A stretch of 64,000 nt of DNA, from NCBI RefSeq assembly GCF_008180195.1, contig NZ_VTAV01000018.1:41838-105837 (forward strand), written 5' to 3'. Origin of the DNA: Sphingobacterium phlebotomi (GTDB taxonomy: Bacteria > Bacteroidota > Bacteroidia > Sphingobacteriales > Sphingobacteriaceae). A program made the translations under genes and the position numbers. The notes under the pieces are model-generated. The model saw only the letters and a list, made by a program, of their open reading frames with translations, was not told the DNA's origin and did no database searches. Position 1 is the stretch's first letter, and the number at the start of each line of letters is the position of its first letter. Positions 9,501 through 17,924 of this stretch are shown piece after piece.

Positions 9501-10050
9501 CTGTAACACCTGTTATCGGTCCATTTTTGTCGCTAACCGTACCTTGAACAACGTTTTGCGGATTCTCTGTAGAATCGGACGATGCGGTAGATGTAGTCGG
9601 TGGAGAAAGAGGTGCTAGGGGAACACTGGTTGTATCGGTGGTGTTGGTTATCGAATCGTTCGCTACAGCTGAGTCTACTTCGGCAATTTTTAGTACGATA
9701 TGTATCTCGCTCCGGTTATTCACGAGCTCTTCATGTCGGGCGAAATCTGTTTTATTAAAAATCAGTGCGGCATCTGGTTTCACCTCTAAAGTAAATAGAC
9801 CTTGGTCGTCGGATACGGTATTTACGGATTCTCCTTTTATCGAAACGATAGTACCTGCTATAGCATTGCTACGTTCATCTTTGACAGAACCTTGTATGGT
9901 AATCAGAGAGTCTTGTGTGTCGACAGATGCTGTCCAAAATAAGCTGGCGTTGTCGAAATTTGTTTTGGAAGAAAGATGCGTATCGTTTGAGGAGAACGCC
10001 CAGTAGGGGCTAAGTAATAATAGGGGAATGGCACAAATGGTGTGTTTCAT
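6595..10050 (-). CDS. SusC/RagA family TonB-linked outer-membrane transporter
   Basis: TonB-dependent outer-membrane channel paired with the SusD protein downstream. After a signal peptide come two carboxypeptidase-regulatory-like domains (about 50-120 and 166-236) joined by a Ser/Thr/Pro-rich linker (121-165). Then follow a TonB-box-like segment (VQVVAVGYG, 246-254), the plug (about 262-370, with LYVVDGIPV and DVQSIEILKDAASSSIYG), and a long beta barrel ending in the terminal Phe of TAGVNLSF. SusC proteins normally carry one such N-terminal domain; two are unusual. Length is 1151 aa. No STN domain is seen, so sigma-factor signalling is unlikely. Energy would come from a TonB such as the one at 16039. 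Confidence 0.95.
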   Translation of the reverse strand: MKHTICAIPLLLLSPYWAFSSNDTHLSSKTNFDNASLFWTASVDTQDSLITIQGSVKDERSNAIAGTIVSIKGESVNTVSDDQGLFTLEVKPDAALIFNKTDFARHEELVNNRSEIHIVLKIAEVDSAVANDSITNTTDTTSVPLAPLSPPTTSTASSDSTENPQNVVQGTVSDKNGPITGVTVSVKGQPTSAATDEQGQFSIQANAVDILVFSAVGYREYEEPLNNREKIDVLLSEESKTIESVQVVAVGYGTMERATLASSVSSIGADEIENEVLPSIPQAIQGKAGGVQVTQKSGSPGGGLSIRVRGTTSINASSDPLYVVDGIPVNSTTNFTGGSDFNFGGGTQGINVLSSLNPSDVQSIEILKDAASSSIYGARAANGVVLITTKKGDPGTSQFHFNMYEGYSEMPSERKYEMMNTAQYQDYMRDYYYFRQQDDPTSTIPDQILANPNMNTDWQDAVFRKAGTRSYELAASGGSEKTQYYTSLGYMRQGGILLNSDFNRISGRINLNHQHNEKLRFATAINVTRAENDRVQEENSKEGPTKNGIFSPPNIPVYDAQGGYVYDQVTASRENPVAMLMLPTNNAQTWRVLGNVSAEYQFIPSLTLKTSFGTDISFIDETFFMPPNGIRSFASQGGIGARRNTRDQLWINETTLTYDKLFGDHQLNALGGFSIQESRLEFVHAQRSNFPSNDIEHINAGGVIMRADAYPEEWAIASAFARINYNYKRKYILTANLRTDGSSRFGRDNRWATFPSFAAAWRLTEEDFIQTLPVISDLKLRASWGITGNQNIGNYASYSLYAGGNNYLGMPGFIPSVLGDRNLKWETTRQSDIGVDVGLFDNRISILADYYHKKTSDLLIGVPILTNAGYTNRFTNSGDIENKGFEFELTTRNFVGDFKWTTSLNMTFNRNKVLALPAGVNEILGGVSSINIAREGLPLGSFYGWRMIGVNPETGMIDYEGRNGEPVRAEDDQDRQIIGDPNPDFFGGITNTFQYGNFDFSIMGQFSYGNDIFNYNLANGLEGYNASSNAFVDWVDRWRQPGDVTDMPRPTPGDFNNGAVSDRFLEDGSFFRLRNITLGYSLPQSITERMKVSKLRAYITVQNAYVFTKYRGFDPEVSSSHGGANTGLIYGYDYGSYPQPRIFTAGVNLSF

Positions 10051-10220
10051 GGAAGATAGCTGTTTACGTTATACGTTAAAATCATTTCGTTTATTTCTGT
10101 TTATGTAGTGTAACAAACAACTAGTTTTAATAGTTTTTTATTTATAATATTTTTGTTACAAAGCATAACAGTAACGTATTCTTAGGAAGAAATAGTATTT
10201 ATTTTAAAAAAAAGATGTAA

Positions 10221-10249
10221 TTTGTTAAAAATCTGTGACAGGATATTTG
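10221..10249 (+). promoter_or_regulatory. Promoter of the small conserved gene at 10264
   Basis: TTTG at 10221-10224, a 17-nt spacer and GATATTTG at 10242-10249 approximate the TTG / TAnnTTTG promoter; the first two bases of the -7 box differ. The ATG is 14 nt further on. The promoter overlaps the upstream in-frame TTG at 10222, arguing against that start. Confidence 0.45.
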
Positions 10250-10263
10250 TAAGAAATACAACT

Positions 10264-10551
10264 ATGAACTACGATGAATTCATATTTTCGATTGAAAAGG
10301 ATAGTATTGTTCCTGATAAATTGAATGTCCATCTACAGGCGCTTTGGTATGATGCAACAGGCGATTGGCAAACTGCCCATGGCTTGATTGATCATTTGGA
10401 GGACCGTACCTCAGCACATGTGCACGCTTATCTGCATCGCGTAGAAGGAGACTTGTGGAACGCACGTTATTGGTATAATCGTGCTAAACAGCCCGAATAT
10501 AAAGGCGACTTAAAGGACGAGTGGGTGCAGTTAGTGAAAATGTTGTTATAG
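10264..10551 (+). CDS. Small conserved Bacteroidota protein of unknown function
   Basis: A 95-residue soluble protein without signal peptide or membrane segment. It is rich in Trp, His, Asp and Tyr, with helical stretches such as WQTAHGLIDHLED and GDLWNARYWYNRA that resemble two tetratricopeptide-like helical hairpins. I recall similar short proteins of unknown function in Bacteroidota, but I cannot name a family. ATG 10264 is preferred over TTG 10222, which falls in the promoter. It converges with the TamB-like gene, whose stop is only a few nt away. Confidence 0.8.
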   Translation: MNYDEFIFSIEKDSIVPDKLNVHLQALWYDATGDWQTAHGLIDHLEDRTSAHVHAYLHRVEGDLWNARYWYNRAKQPEYKGDLKDEWVQLVKMLL

Positions 10552-10554
10552 TAT

Positions 10555-13500
10555 TTATTCTTCTTCCCGCTTTTTGCGTTCATTCCACAGCCATAATTTT
10601 CTCCAAAATTCCGACAAAGAATTGAATTCCTGTCGATAAACGACGCCTACAGCGCTGATATAATCGCTATAGGGTGTAAACAAGAAATTTCGGGTGTTGA
10701 GTCTATTATATGCTCTTAATACGAGGTTTCCATCTTGGCGTAGACGGAACGTTAACTCTGCATCGGTTGCTATCTGATCCGAGAAGAGCATGAGGTCGTT
10801 GAGCTGATTCTGGCTACGGTCAGTAACGCCCCCTGTAAATACCAAGCGGTCGTCGAAAAACCGCAAAGAAGCGGAAGCATCGTTGAATGAGCGTATATTG
10901 AGATCCAGAAAGTTCATGTTAAGAGATTGTGAGATGATACTGTTTAGTTGGTTGAACGCAATTTCCGTCCCCGCCGATAGAAGCGTATTGTTGACTTCTC
11001 TACCGAATTCCTGTGTCGATGCCGGCGTAAAGCTTCGTCGGACGATGAGACTAATAGCTTGTTGATTAACGTTGTTGATATCGCTCAAATAACCTTGAAG
11101 CTCATCTTTAATATAGGGCGTTTGCGGAAAATTAAGGTCGAAAGATACATCTGGCTGGGATAAAGTGCCTTTTAATATCATATCGGCTTGTGCCAGGATA
11201 CGATCATTATTTTCAGCTCGACCAGCAGCATTGTATAACGGAGCAATCGACGTTCGTTGCTGATAGGTTGCACTCAGATTGATGATCGCTTCTGTTGGAT
11301 TGCCCGCCCATCGGATAGTTCCACCTTCTTTGAGGTCAAAGAACTTGTTGAAGAAATCTTGTGCGGTAAAATGGAATTTTCCAGAAATAACATGGTAGTC
11401 ACCGAACATCTCAAAATCACCCAAATTCGATATCCGCAATGAAATATCGCCCGTACCCAGACCTGTCAGAGAACCAATATTGTTCTCCAGGTTGATCTCG
11501 GCATCCGGTGTCAATGTAATATCCATATTCATGGTTAAACCTTGAAAAAGCCGTTTGGAGACAGGTGTTTCCTGCGCAGTGGAATCTGGATTGACGAAAT
11601 AGATGAAGTCATTATCACTTACTTTCAACGACGTATTAAAAGGAAGTGTTATGACGGTATTGGGATTAGGACGTATATCAATATCCATCACGATGGCACT
11701 GGTCGGGCCATTAAAACGAAAAGCGCCGGAGGCGTAGGCCGTACCAAAAAAAAGTTCGTTATCCTTTCGCGCTGTATTTAGAATTTGGAAGTTATCCGCT
11801 GTTACATCAATAGCCAAGGTGGGATCACTAATCGTATTGAGGTTAATTTCCCCATTTGCTCTCGCCGTGGTATTTCGAATATCGTTTAGGAGCAGATTAT
11901 TCAGAAAGATCGTGTTTTGTTGGATTATGGAATGTTGATTAGCGATATGGTATTTCGTTTGTAGGTAGTTAACCAAAAAAGAAGCCTCCTTGATATGGGC
12001 TGTTCCATTTATTTTTGGCTGTCGGAGGGTACCATTGATGGTCACGTCACCGCTCATGGTGCCATATAAATCGGAGACTAGCGTACGGAGGAAAGGTTGT
12101 ACCACACCAAGGTCTATATTGTTGACCGATCCTTTTAGATGTAGTGCTTCATCTTCGGAATTAACATCATAGGAGCCGCTGAGTATAATACCATCACCAT
12201 CTACATCTACTAACTTGGAGCTGAGCTGTACTAGTCCGGTTTGCGGGTCAAAATCGGCATTCACCTGTAGGTTGCCAATAGGCAGGTTGTTGTAAATGAT
12301 TGGCGTGGTTGAAATATTGGCGGAAAGGGTTGGCGAACCAAAGACCGAATAGACTTGCATTTCTCCACTAAGATGTCCGATCAAGTCAATGCCTAACGGT
12401 CGTGTAATGCCCGATAACGAAGCCAGGCTAAAGTCTTTAAACGCAACATCAAGCTTATCGTCTTCATCGGAAAGGATCCCCTTTAGGCTTACCTCTTGGC
12501 GATCTCTGGAAACACGAAAGTTGTTTAGGTAAAACTTGCCTTTGGAAACACGGAGGTCCGCATCCTGATTCATCTCCCATGACTCATTATTCAAAACAAT
12601 TTCCGATTGGTCAAATCGAATATTGGCGGGCTGATTATGGGCAAAGTGTATATTTCCGTTTAATTTAAGATAGTTCGGACGATCTGTTTCGGATAGGGAA
12701 ATATGGAAGGTCAGACTGTCGTTTGCCAATACATTGTTGATGGCGATATGGTCCACGTAGGCAGAGTCAGAAAAACTAAAGCGGTCAGCCGTTAGATCTA
12801 AAGAAAAAGCTTCGTTATCGGCATTTTCTGTAAGGGCGAGGTTCCTAATTTTCATGCCTTTGTACGATACCACGGGACTAAAAGCCTCAAAATTTGCTGT
12901 ATAGTGATCGGACGAGAATTTGGCCGTCAGATGTGCCCCGTCGTCTAATGCCAAATTGGGATCAAATAGTGCCGATATGGGAGCAAAGGATTTGACGTTG
13001 ACATGTAAATCAAAGTTTTGTGGATTGTAAGGTTGGGTCTCGATATTGATTGCAGGCGCATACCGCATGGCCAGAGACCGAAAATAGGCGCCTATGCTGG
13101 ATAACTCTATCTGGCCGGACATCACGCCGTCGACGACATCAGATTTAAGGGTCAACTGTTTGGATTGCTCATCTCCTTCCGATTTAAAATCTAAATAGTT
13201 CATGACAAAATCACCTCTTGTTGTGCTGAACTGTAGATGATCGGAGGCAATATGGCCATTTAGGGAGTTCAATGAGTTTCCGTGCAGTTTTGCCTGGATA
13301 TTGGATTGACTCACGACAATACTGTCTTTGAGATAGAGATGCAATCTTTTTAGGTCGAGGTGTTCTATTGTAGAATTAAATTCGTACATCGGAATGGAGT
13401 CTTGCCAGTTAACCTCGCCATTAAAGGCTAAAGCAGCATGTTGGTCATCAATTTCGCCATTGGCAAATAAAATCTCATCCAGCATCTCTCCTTCGAACTC

Positions 13501-14880
13501 CACGTGTTGATAAGGGTAGTTTTTGAAAAGCAGGTTGGATAGATGACCGTTGGTGGTTAAACGCAATGATTTTGTATCTGATCCCTTGCCATCAAATTGA
13601 AAATCAAAACCCGTTGTGCCGATTTCTTTAGAGCGTATGAATTTTCCCAAGTCAAAAGAAGCTGCTTTTGCTTTACCGGTATATTGCAACGTGGGTTTTA
13701 TCGTGATGGTGCTTTGGGTGGAAAGTGCACCTAGTGCCGTTGTAGCGGTTCCATCTACATCAAATAGATGATAATATCCGTTAAGCGTACCGCGATACCC
13801 CACTGTTTCCAAAAGATGGAGCTGATCCGGAAGGGAAAATGATGATTGATTGGATAATGCCGGTACCAGCTCTTCGACATCCTTTGCGGAAGTTTGTAAG
13901 TTCGCCAATACGAAACGAAATCTCGTTTGCTCTATATCCGGTAGGCCGTCGATTGTAAAATCGCCTTGCAGACGGGTTTGCATTCCAGTCTTTAGATGAA
14001 CAGCCTGTGCGTTTAGATGTTCGACCGTTCCGGATACAGATGCTTGAACCACCTCGGTCGTGAATCGGACGTTCACCATATCTGGTGCAAAAAATTCAAT
14101 ATCGCGCGAATCCACAAAAGCATTGTTAAGTGTGCCCTCAATTCCTACTTTTTTGATGAAATCCGAGAAGTCAGCGAAACCATCGTAATAGAAAGCGAGG
14201 TAATCACCTACTTTGGAGCGATTGGTGTGCAGCACGAGATCGGTAAATTCCATCTTCTTGTTGGATACATAAGATTTCGCACTAAACTCTTGCAGGTATA
14301 GTCCGCTTTTTTCTTTGAATGTGAGATGATCTACATCTGCTCGTATAGTGGTATCATGATAGCGGATGGTTTTAAAGTCGCCCGAAATATCGGTTAAATC
14401 CAAGTCACTAAAATCTACACCTCGGTTATGGTGATTAAAACGGTGATCCGTCAGTTTGAAATGATTGTTGTGCAGGGTAACACGTTGCAAATCTAATTGC
14501 ATTTTTGTGGTCTGCGGTGTTTGTTCTTCTTTCTTTGGTGAAAAATAATCAATTAAGAAACTAACATTGGTACTGTCTTTATATATTTCGTAGTTAATAA
14601 AAGCGCTATCTAATGTGAGATGTTGAATCCCGATCTGCTTGTTCCATAATTTTACAAGGGAAATACGGGCCGTAGCACTTTTTGCTGATAGCAGCGTATT
14701 CCCGTTTCGATCATGGATGAAAAAATTATGCAATTCCAACGAGCGAAAGGGTTTAAAATATACCTTTTCTAACGAGATGTCGGTCTGCAGTTCTTCACTC
14801 AGATAGTTGGCGACCTTCTTCGTAACGTAGGTTTGTACGGCGGGATAGCGCAACAGGAAAACAGCCAATGCCGTTAGCAA
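10555..14880 (-). CDS. TamB-like translocation/assembly module protein (DUF490)
   Basis: Very large (1441 aa) envelope protein of the AsmA/TamB superfamily. It has an N-terminal membrane anchor, then long repetitive beta-strand sequence expected to form a hydrophobic groove across the periplasm, and the conserved TamB C-terminal region (about 950-1420, including PDVSFDLNFPQ and DLNIRSFND). Such proteins work in outer-membrane protein insertion or lipid transport. The first conventional start is TTG 14880, inside the hydrophobic helix. The frame stays open to 14943 and encodes a Lys-rich stretch (KNIKKILK) typical of such anchors, but has no ATG, GTG or TTG there. The true start may therefore be a rare ATA, ATC or ATT codon. 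It is divergent from tsaD. Confidence 0.9.
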   Translation of the reverse strand: MLTALAVFLLRYPAVQTYVTKKVANYLSEELQTDISLEKVYFKPFRSLELHNFFIHDRNGNTLLSAKSATARISLVKLWNKQIGIQHLTLDSAFINYEIYKDSTNVSFLIDYFSPKKEEQTPQTTKMQLDLQRVTLHNNHFKLTDHRFNHHNRGVDFSDLDLTDISGDFKTIRYHDTTIRADVDHLTFKEKSGLYLQEFSAKSYVSNKKMEFTDLVLHTNRSKVGDYLAFYYDGFADFSDFIKKVGIEGTLNNAFVDSRDIEFFAPDMVNVRFTTEVVQASVSGTVEHLNAQAVHLKTGMQTRLQGDFTIDGLPDIEQTRFRFVLANLQTSAKDVEELVPALSNQSSFSLPDQLHLLETVGYRGTLNGYYHLFDVDGTATTALGALSTQSTITIKPTLQYTGKAKAASFDLGKFIRSKEIGTTGFDFQFDGKGSDTKSLRLTTNGHLSNLLFKNYPYQHVEFEGEMLDEILFANGEIDDQHAALAFNGEVNWQDSIPMYEFNSTIEHLDLKRLHLYLKDSIVVSQSNIQAKLHGNSLNSLNGHIASDHLQFSTTRGDFVMNYLDFKSEGDEQSKQLTLKSDVVDGVMSGQIELSSIGAYFRSLAMRYAPAINIETQPYNPQNFDLHVNVKSFAPISALFDPNLALDDGAHLTAKFSSDHYTANFEAFSPVVSYKGMKIRNLALTENADNEAFSLDLTADRFSFSDSAYVDHIAINNVLANDSLTFHISLSETDRPNYLKLNGNIHFAHNQPANIRFDQSEIVLNNESWEMNQDADLRVSKGKFYLNNFRVSRDRQEVSLKGILSDEDDKLDVAFKDFSLASLSGITRPLGIDLIGHLSGEMQVYSVFGSPTLSANISTTPIIYNNLPIGNLQVNADFDPQTGLVQLSSKLVDVDGDGIILSGSYDVNSEDEALHLKGSVNNIDLGVVQPFLRTLVSDLYGTMSGDVTINGTLRQPKINGTAHIKEASFLVNYLQTKYHIANQHSIIQQNTIFLNNLLLNDIRNTTARANGEINLNTISDPTLAIDVTADNFQILNTARKDNELFFGTAYASGAFRFNGPTSAIVMDIDIRPNPNTVITLPFNTSLKVSDNDFIYFVNPDSTAQETPVSKRLFQGLTMNMDITLTPDAEINLENNIGSLTGLGTGDISLRISNLGDFEMFGDYHVISGKFHFTAQDFFNKFFDLKEGGTIRWAGNPTEAIINLSATYQQRTSIAPLYNAAGRAENNDRILAQADMILKGTLSQPDVSFDLNFPQTPYIKDELQGYLSDINNVNQQAISLIVRRSFTPASTQEFGREVNNTLLSAGTEIAFNQLNSIISQSLNMNFLDLNIRSFNDASASLRFFDDRLVFTGGVTDRSQNQLNDLMLFSDQIATDAELTFRLRQDGNLVLRAYNRLNTRNFLFTPYSDYISAVGVVYRQEFNSLSEFWRKLWLWNERKKREEE

Positions 14881-14927
14881 GACAATGCTAAGCAGGGTAA
14901 TCAGCGTTATTTTAAGTATTTTTTTGA

Positions 14928-14935
14928 TATTTTTG
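14928..14935 (+). promoter_or_regulatory. -7 promoter box for tsaD
   Basis: TATTTTTG matches TAnnTTTG exactly and ends 22 nt before the tsaD ATG. It lies within the frame that extends the TamB N-terminus, so tsaD and the TamB gene compete for this short divergent region. Confidence 0.55.
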
Positions 14936-14957
14936 TATTCTATTTAAACATTGTGCA

Positions 14958-15959
14958 ATGGCTGTTATCCTCGGTATCGAGTCTTCCTGTGATGAAACTT
15001 CTGCCTCTATATGTATAGACGGTGAAATTAAATCAAATATTATTGCTGGTCAAGCAATTCATGCAAAATATGGAGGTGTTGTACCCGAATTAGCATCGCG
15101 GGCACATCAACTACATATCATCCCGACTGTGGATGAAGCCATTCAACAGGCAAAAATACATAAAAATGATATTGATGCAGTGGCTTTTACGCGAGGCCCG
15201 GGACTTTTAGGATCACTTTTGGTCGGAACGTCCTTTGCTAAATCGTTCGCATTGGCTCGTCAAATCCCGCTGATTGAAGTCAACCACATGCAAGCACATA
15301 TCCTGGCGCATTTTATAGAGGAACCGAAACCCAGCTTTCCTTTTCTTTGTCTTACCGTATCGGGCGGACATACACAGATCGTGTTGGTAAAAGACTATTT
15401 TGAGATGGAGTTACTTGGACAAACACTCGATGACGCCGCCGGAGAAGCTTTTGACAAAACAGCCAAAATACTGAACTTGCCCTATCCGGGAGGGCCTTTA
15501 ATCGATAAATATGCGCAGGAAGGAAATCCGGAGGCGTACAAACTTCCCGAGCCTCAGATTCCGGAACTGAATTTTAGTTTTTCCGGTCTTAAAACAGCAA
15601 TTTTATATATGGTGCAGGCCGAAGAAAAGAAGAATCCTAATTTTTTAGCAGAAAATATCGCTGATGTGTGTGCTTCAGTGCAACAGCGTATCGTTTCTAT
15701 TTTATTGAATAAGTTAAAGAAAGCGGCGAAACAAACTGGCGTGCGGAATATAGCGATTGCAGGAGGCGTTTCTGCTAATTCAGGTCTACGACAGGGCTTG
15801 TTGGAAATGGGTGAGCAATACCAATGGAACGTATTCATTCCCAAATTTGAATACTGTACCGACAACGCCGCTATGATTGCTATTGCGGGGTACCATAAAT
15901 ATCTACGGAAAGAATTTGTCGGTCAAGATATTGCACCTTTAGCGAGGATGCACGTATAA
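14958..15959 (+). CDS. tsaD: tRNA N6-adenosine threonylcarbamoyltransferase TsaD
   Basis: Transfers the threonylcarbamoyl group to A37 of tRNAs that read ANN codons, working with TsaB and TsaE. The 333 residues match the family. Visible features are the N-terminal ASKHA motif LGIESSCDETS, the metal-binding HMQAH motif (His110 and His114), the phosphate loop (GGHTQIVLV) and the C-terminal GGVSANSGLR and CTDNAAMIA motifs. The ATG is preceded by a perfect -7 box. tsaB and tsaE are not in the window. The gene is divergent from the TamB-like gene. Confidence 0.97.
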   Translation: MAVILGIESSCDETSASICIDGEIKSNIIAGQAIHAKYGGVVPELASRAHQLHIIPTVDEAIQQAKIHKNDIDAVAFTRGPGLLGSLLVGTSFAKSFALARQIPLIEVNHMQAHILAHFIEEPKPSFPFLCLTVSGGHTQIVLVKDYFEMELLGQTLDDAAGEAFDKTAKILNLPYPGGPLIDKYAQEGNPEAYKLPEPQIPELNFSFSGLKTAILYMVQAEEKKNPNFLAENIADVCASVQQRIVSILLNKLKKAAKQTGVRNIAIAGGVSANSGLRQGLLEMGEQYQWNVFIPKFEYCTDNAAMIAIAGYHKYLRKEFVGQDIAPLARMHV

Positions 15960-16038
15960 CCGTACACAAAATAAATTATGGAATTTTTACTCCGTTGTCA
16001 TCATGAAAGAAAAGATGTAAACCTTAACACTTTTCGTT

Positions 16039-16911
16039 ATGTGGAACAACAAATTAGATATTTATGAGAAAGAATGGCTGGATGTTGTTTTTTCTTCCCG
16101 CAACCAAACCTATGGTGCGTATGATTTACGGCGTCAGTCTGCCTCGGCCACGAATAAAGCTTTGCTTACCGTCGTGTTTGCTGTGGCTTTGCTAGTAGGT
16201 GGAAAATATGCCTACGACCGTATGCCGGGTACAACCTCAGTGCCAATGATTGAAAACCATACGCCCGTCACAATTGAACAATTGGCTATTCCCGAACCGC
16301 CAAAAGAAGAGGAAGTGATCCTTCCCGCAGAACAACCCGTCCAAAAGATCGCACAGGATCCGCCTGCACAGGATCTGATTCGTTTTGTAGAGCCCGTGGT
16401 AACCGATCGCAATAGAGCAGTCGAGGATGTTGCCTCGCAAGATGATCTAAAAGATAAGATGACCGCCAGGGTTACGCTTAAAAAGGTGGATGGCGGTTCC
16501 TTTGTTGCCAAGGGAGAATTTGGGCCTACGAAGGAACTGGGAAATATCACCGGAACAGCCACAGGTGATCCCGACGGGGGCACATTAAATAATGGGGAAC
16601 CGTTTGTGTCGGTACAGGTGATGCCAGAACCAATGGGCGGTATGGCTGCATTTGTTAATTGGGTAGGAAAAAACTATGCCTATCCGGACAGGGCTTTGGA
16701 ACAAGGGATTAAGGGAGCTGTGATTGTCTCCTTTGTCGTAGAAACCGACGGTGCTTTAACAGATATTACGGTATTGCGGGATATTGGATTCGGCACAGGT
16801 GATGAGGCTATCCGCGTGTTAAAAAAGGCTGCAAAATGGAAACCCGGCGTTCAAAATGGACGCCATGTTCGGGTAAAATATACATTACCGATTAAATTGA
16901 GTACGTTTTAG
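16039..16911 (+). CDS. tonB: Energy transducer TonB
   Basis: Inner-membrane protein that delivers proton-motive-force energy to TonB-dependent outer-membrane transporters. After a cytoplasmic start (WLDVVFSSRNQTYGAYDLR, typical of Bacteroidota TonB) there is one membrane helix (about 41-56), a Pro/Glu-rich periplasmic spacer (about 70-200), and the TonB C-terminal domain (about 200-290, with YPDRALEQGIKGAVIVSFVV and the typical end VKYTLPIKL). At 290 aa it is normal in size. exbB and exbD are not nearby. Its position before gldL may be chance or may reflect shared envelope regulation. Confidence 0.93.
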   Translation: MWNNKLDIYEKEWLDVVFSSRNQTYGAYDLRRQSASATNKALLTVVFAVALLVGGKYAYDRMPGTTSVPMIENHTPVTIEQLAIPEPPKEEEVILPAEQPVQKIAQDPPAQDLIRFVEPVVTDRNRAVEDVASQDDLKDKMTARVTLKKVDGGSFVAKGEFGPTKELGNITGTATGDPDGGTLNNGEPFVSVQVMPEPMGGMAAFVNWVGKNYAYPDRALEQGIKGAVIVSFVVETDGALTDITVLRDIGFGTGDEAIRVLKKAAKWKPGVQNGRHVRVKYTLPIKLSTF

Positions 16912-16938
16912 CGATAAAGATCAAAATACCGTTTTGTC

Positions 16939-16967
16939 TGTCATTCTGAACGCAGTGAAGAATCTTA
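16939..16967. repeat. REP-like intergenic palindrome
   Basis: TGTCATTCTGAACGCAGTGA followed by AGAATCTTA forms an imperfect palindrome (ATTCT with AGAAT at the ends). It resembles the TGTCATTCTGA...GAAGAATCT family that I recall as a frequent dispersed repeat in Bacteroidota genomes. Only one copy is seen in this window, so the repeat status is inferred. Confidence 0.4.
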
Positions 16968-17077
16968 AATCTCGTCGCTCGCAATTTGTGGTATTTTTAT
17001 TGCTAGTACTTTGGGATCGTTTCAATATACGAGCTATGAAATATTTATCAATCAAGTCGGGTTTTAATTAATAAAAT

Positions 17078-17893
17078 ATGAACGTAAAGAAAAAAGACAA
17101 TTCAAGATGGTTACACGTTGCTATCTCATGGGGAGCTAGTATCGTTATTGTTGGTGTTCTGTTTAAAATACTTTATATAGGAGGCTCGTTTGCCAACTAT
17201 ATGATCGGTATTGGTTTAGCGGTGGAAGCTTTCCTGTTTTTTTTGATGGGATTCAATCCGCCTCCAAAAGAACCCGCGTGGGAGAGGGTATATCCTGAAT
17301 TGGACGAGAATTATGCCGGGGAATTACCACAACGTTCTTTTGCGGAAAGAAACCAGGCTGCGGGACCATCGGCTACAGCGAAGCTGGACCAGATGTTTGC
17401 CGATGCAAAAATAGAACCTGTTATGATTGAAAGTCTGGGAAGAGGCTTACGTGATTTTAGTGATAAGGTCTCTGCTATCAATCAGATATCGGATGTGTCG
17501 TTCGCCGCAAATGAATTTACGGAGAAATTGAAGCATGCGAGCTCGAAATTTGATAACCTAAGCTTGGCTTTCGAAAAAGCATCTGCAAATCTTGTTGCGA
17601 TGTCCAATACGAACATGGATACTGCCGGTTACCACCAACAAGTACAAAGTCTCACCAACAATTTGAAATCATTGAACGAGATGTACGAACGGGAGTTACG
17701 TGATTCAGCATCCCACCTACAATCCATGAATCAATTCTATGAAAGTTTAAGTTATACGATGAAAAACTTCAATGAATCTTTAGACGACTCTAAGGTATTC
17801 AAAGAAGAAGTGAACAAGTTGGCTAAGAACCTGGCTGCTTTGAATACCGTGTATGGCGGTATGTTAACGGCGATGAATCAGCCACGTGTGTAG
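17078..17893 (+). CDS. gldL: Type IX secretion / gliding motor protein GldL
   Basis: Inner-membrane part of the GldL-GldM proton-driven motor that powers type IX secretion and, where present, gliding. Two membrane helices (about 14-34 and 38-58) are followed by a long cytoplasmic coiled-coil tail to residue 271. The second helix carries Glu50 (GIGLAVEAFLF) and the first carries Lys30, matching the charged membrane residues known to matter in GldL. gldM follows 31 nt later on the same strand. gldK and gldN, usually flanking in a KLMN operon, are here on the opposite strand downstream. Confidence 0.93.
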   Translation: MNVKKKDNSRWLHVAISWGASIVIVGVLFKILYIGGSFANYMIGIGLAVEAFLFFLMGFNPPPKEPAWERVYPELDENYAGELPQRSFAERNQAAGPSATAKLDQMFADAKIEPVMIESLGRGLRDFSDKVSAINQISDVSFAANEFTEKLKHASSKFDNLSLAFEKASANLVAMSNTNMDTAGYHQQVQSLTNNLKSLNEMYERELRDSASHLQSMNQFYESLSYTMKNFNESLDDSKVFKEEVNKLAKNLAALNTVYGGMLTAMNQPRV

Positions 17894-17924
17894 GAAAATC
17901 ATTTTATAACAAAAAAAGAAAAGA

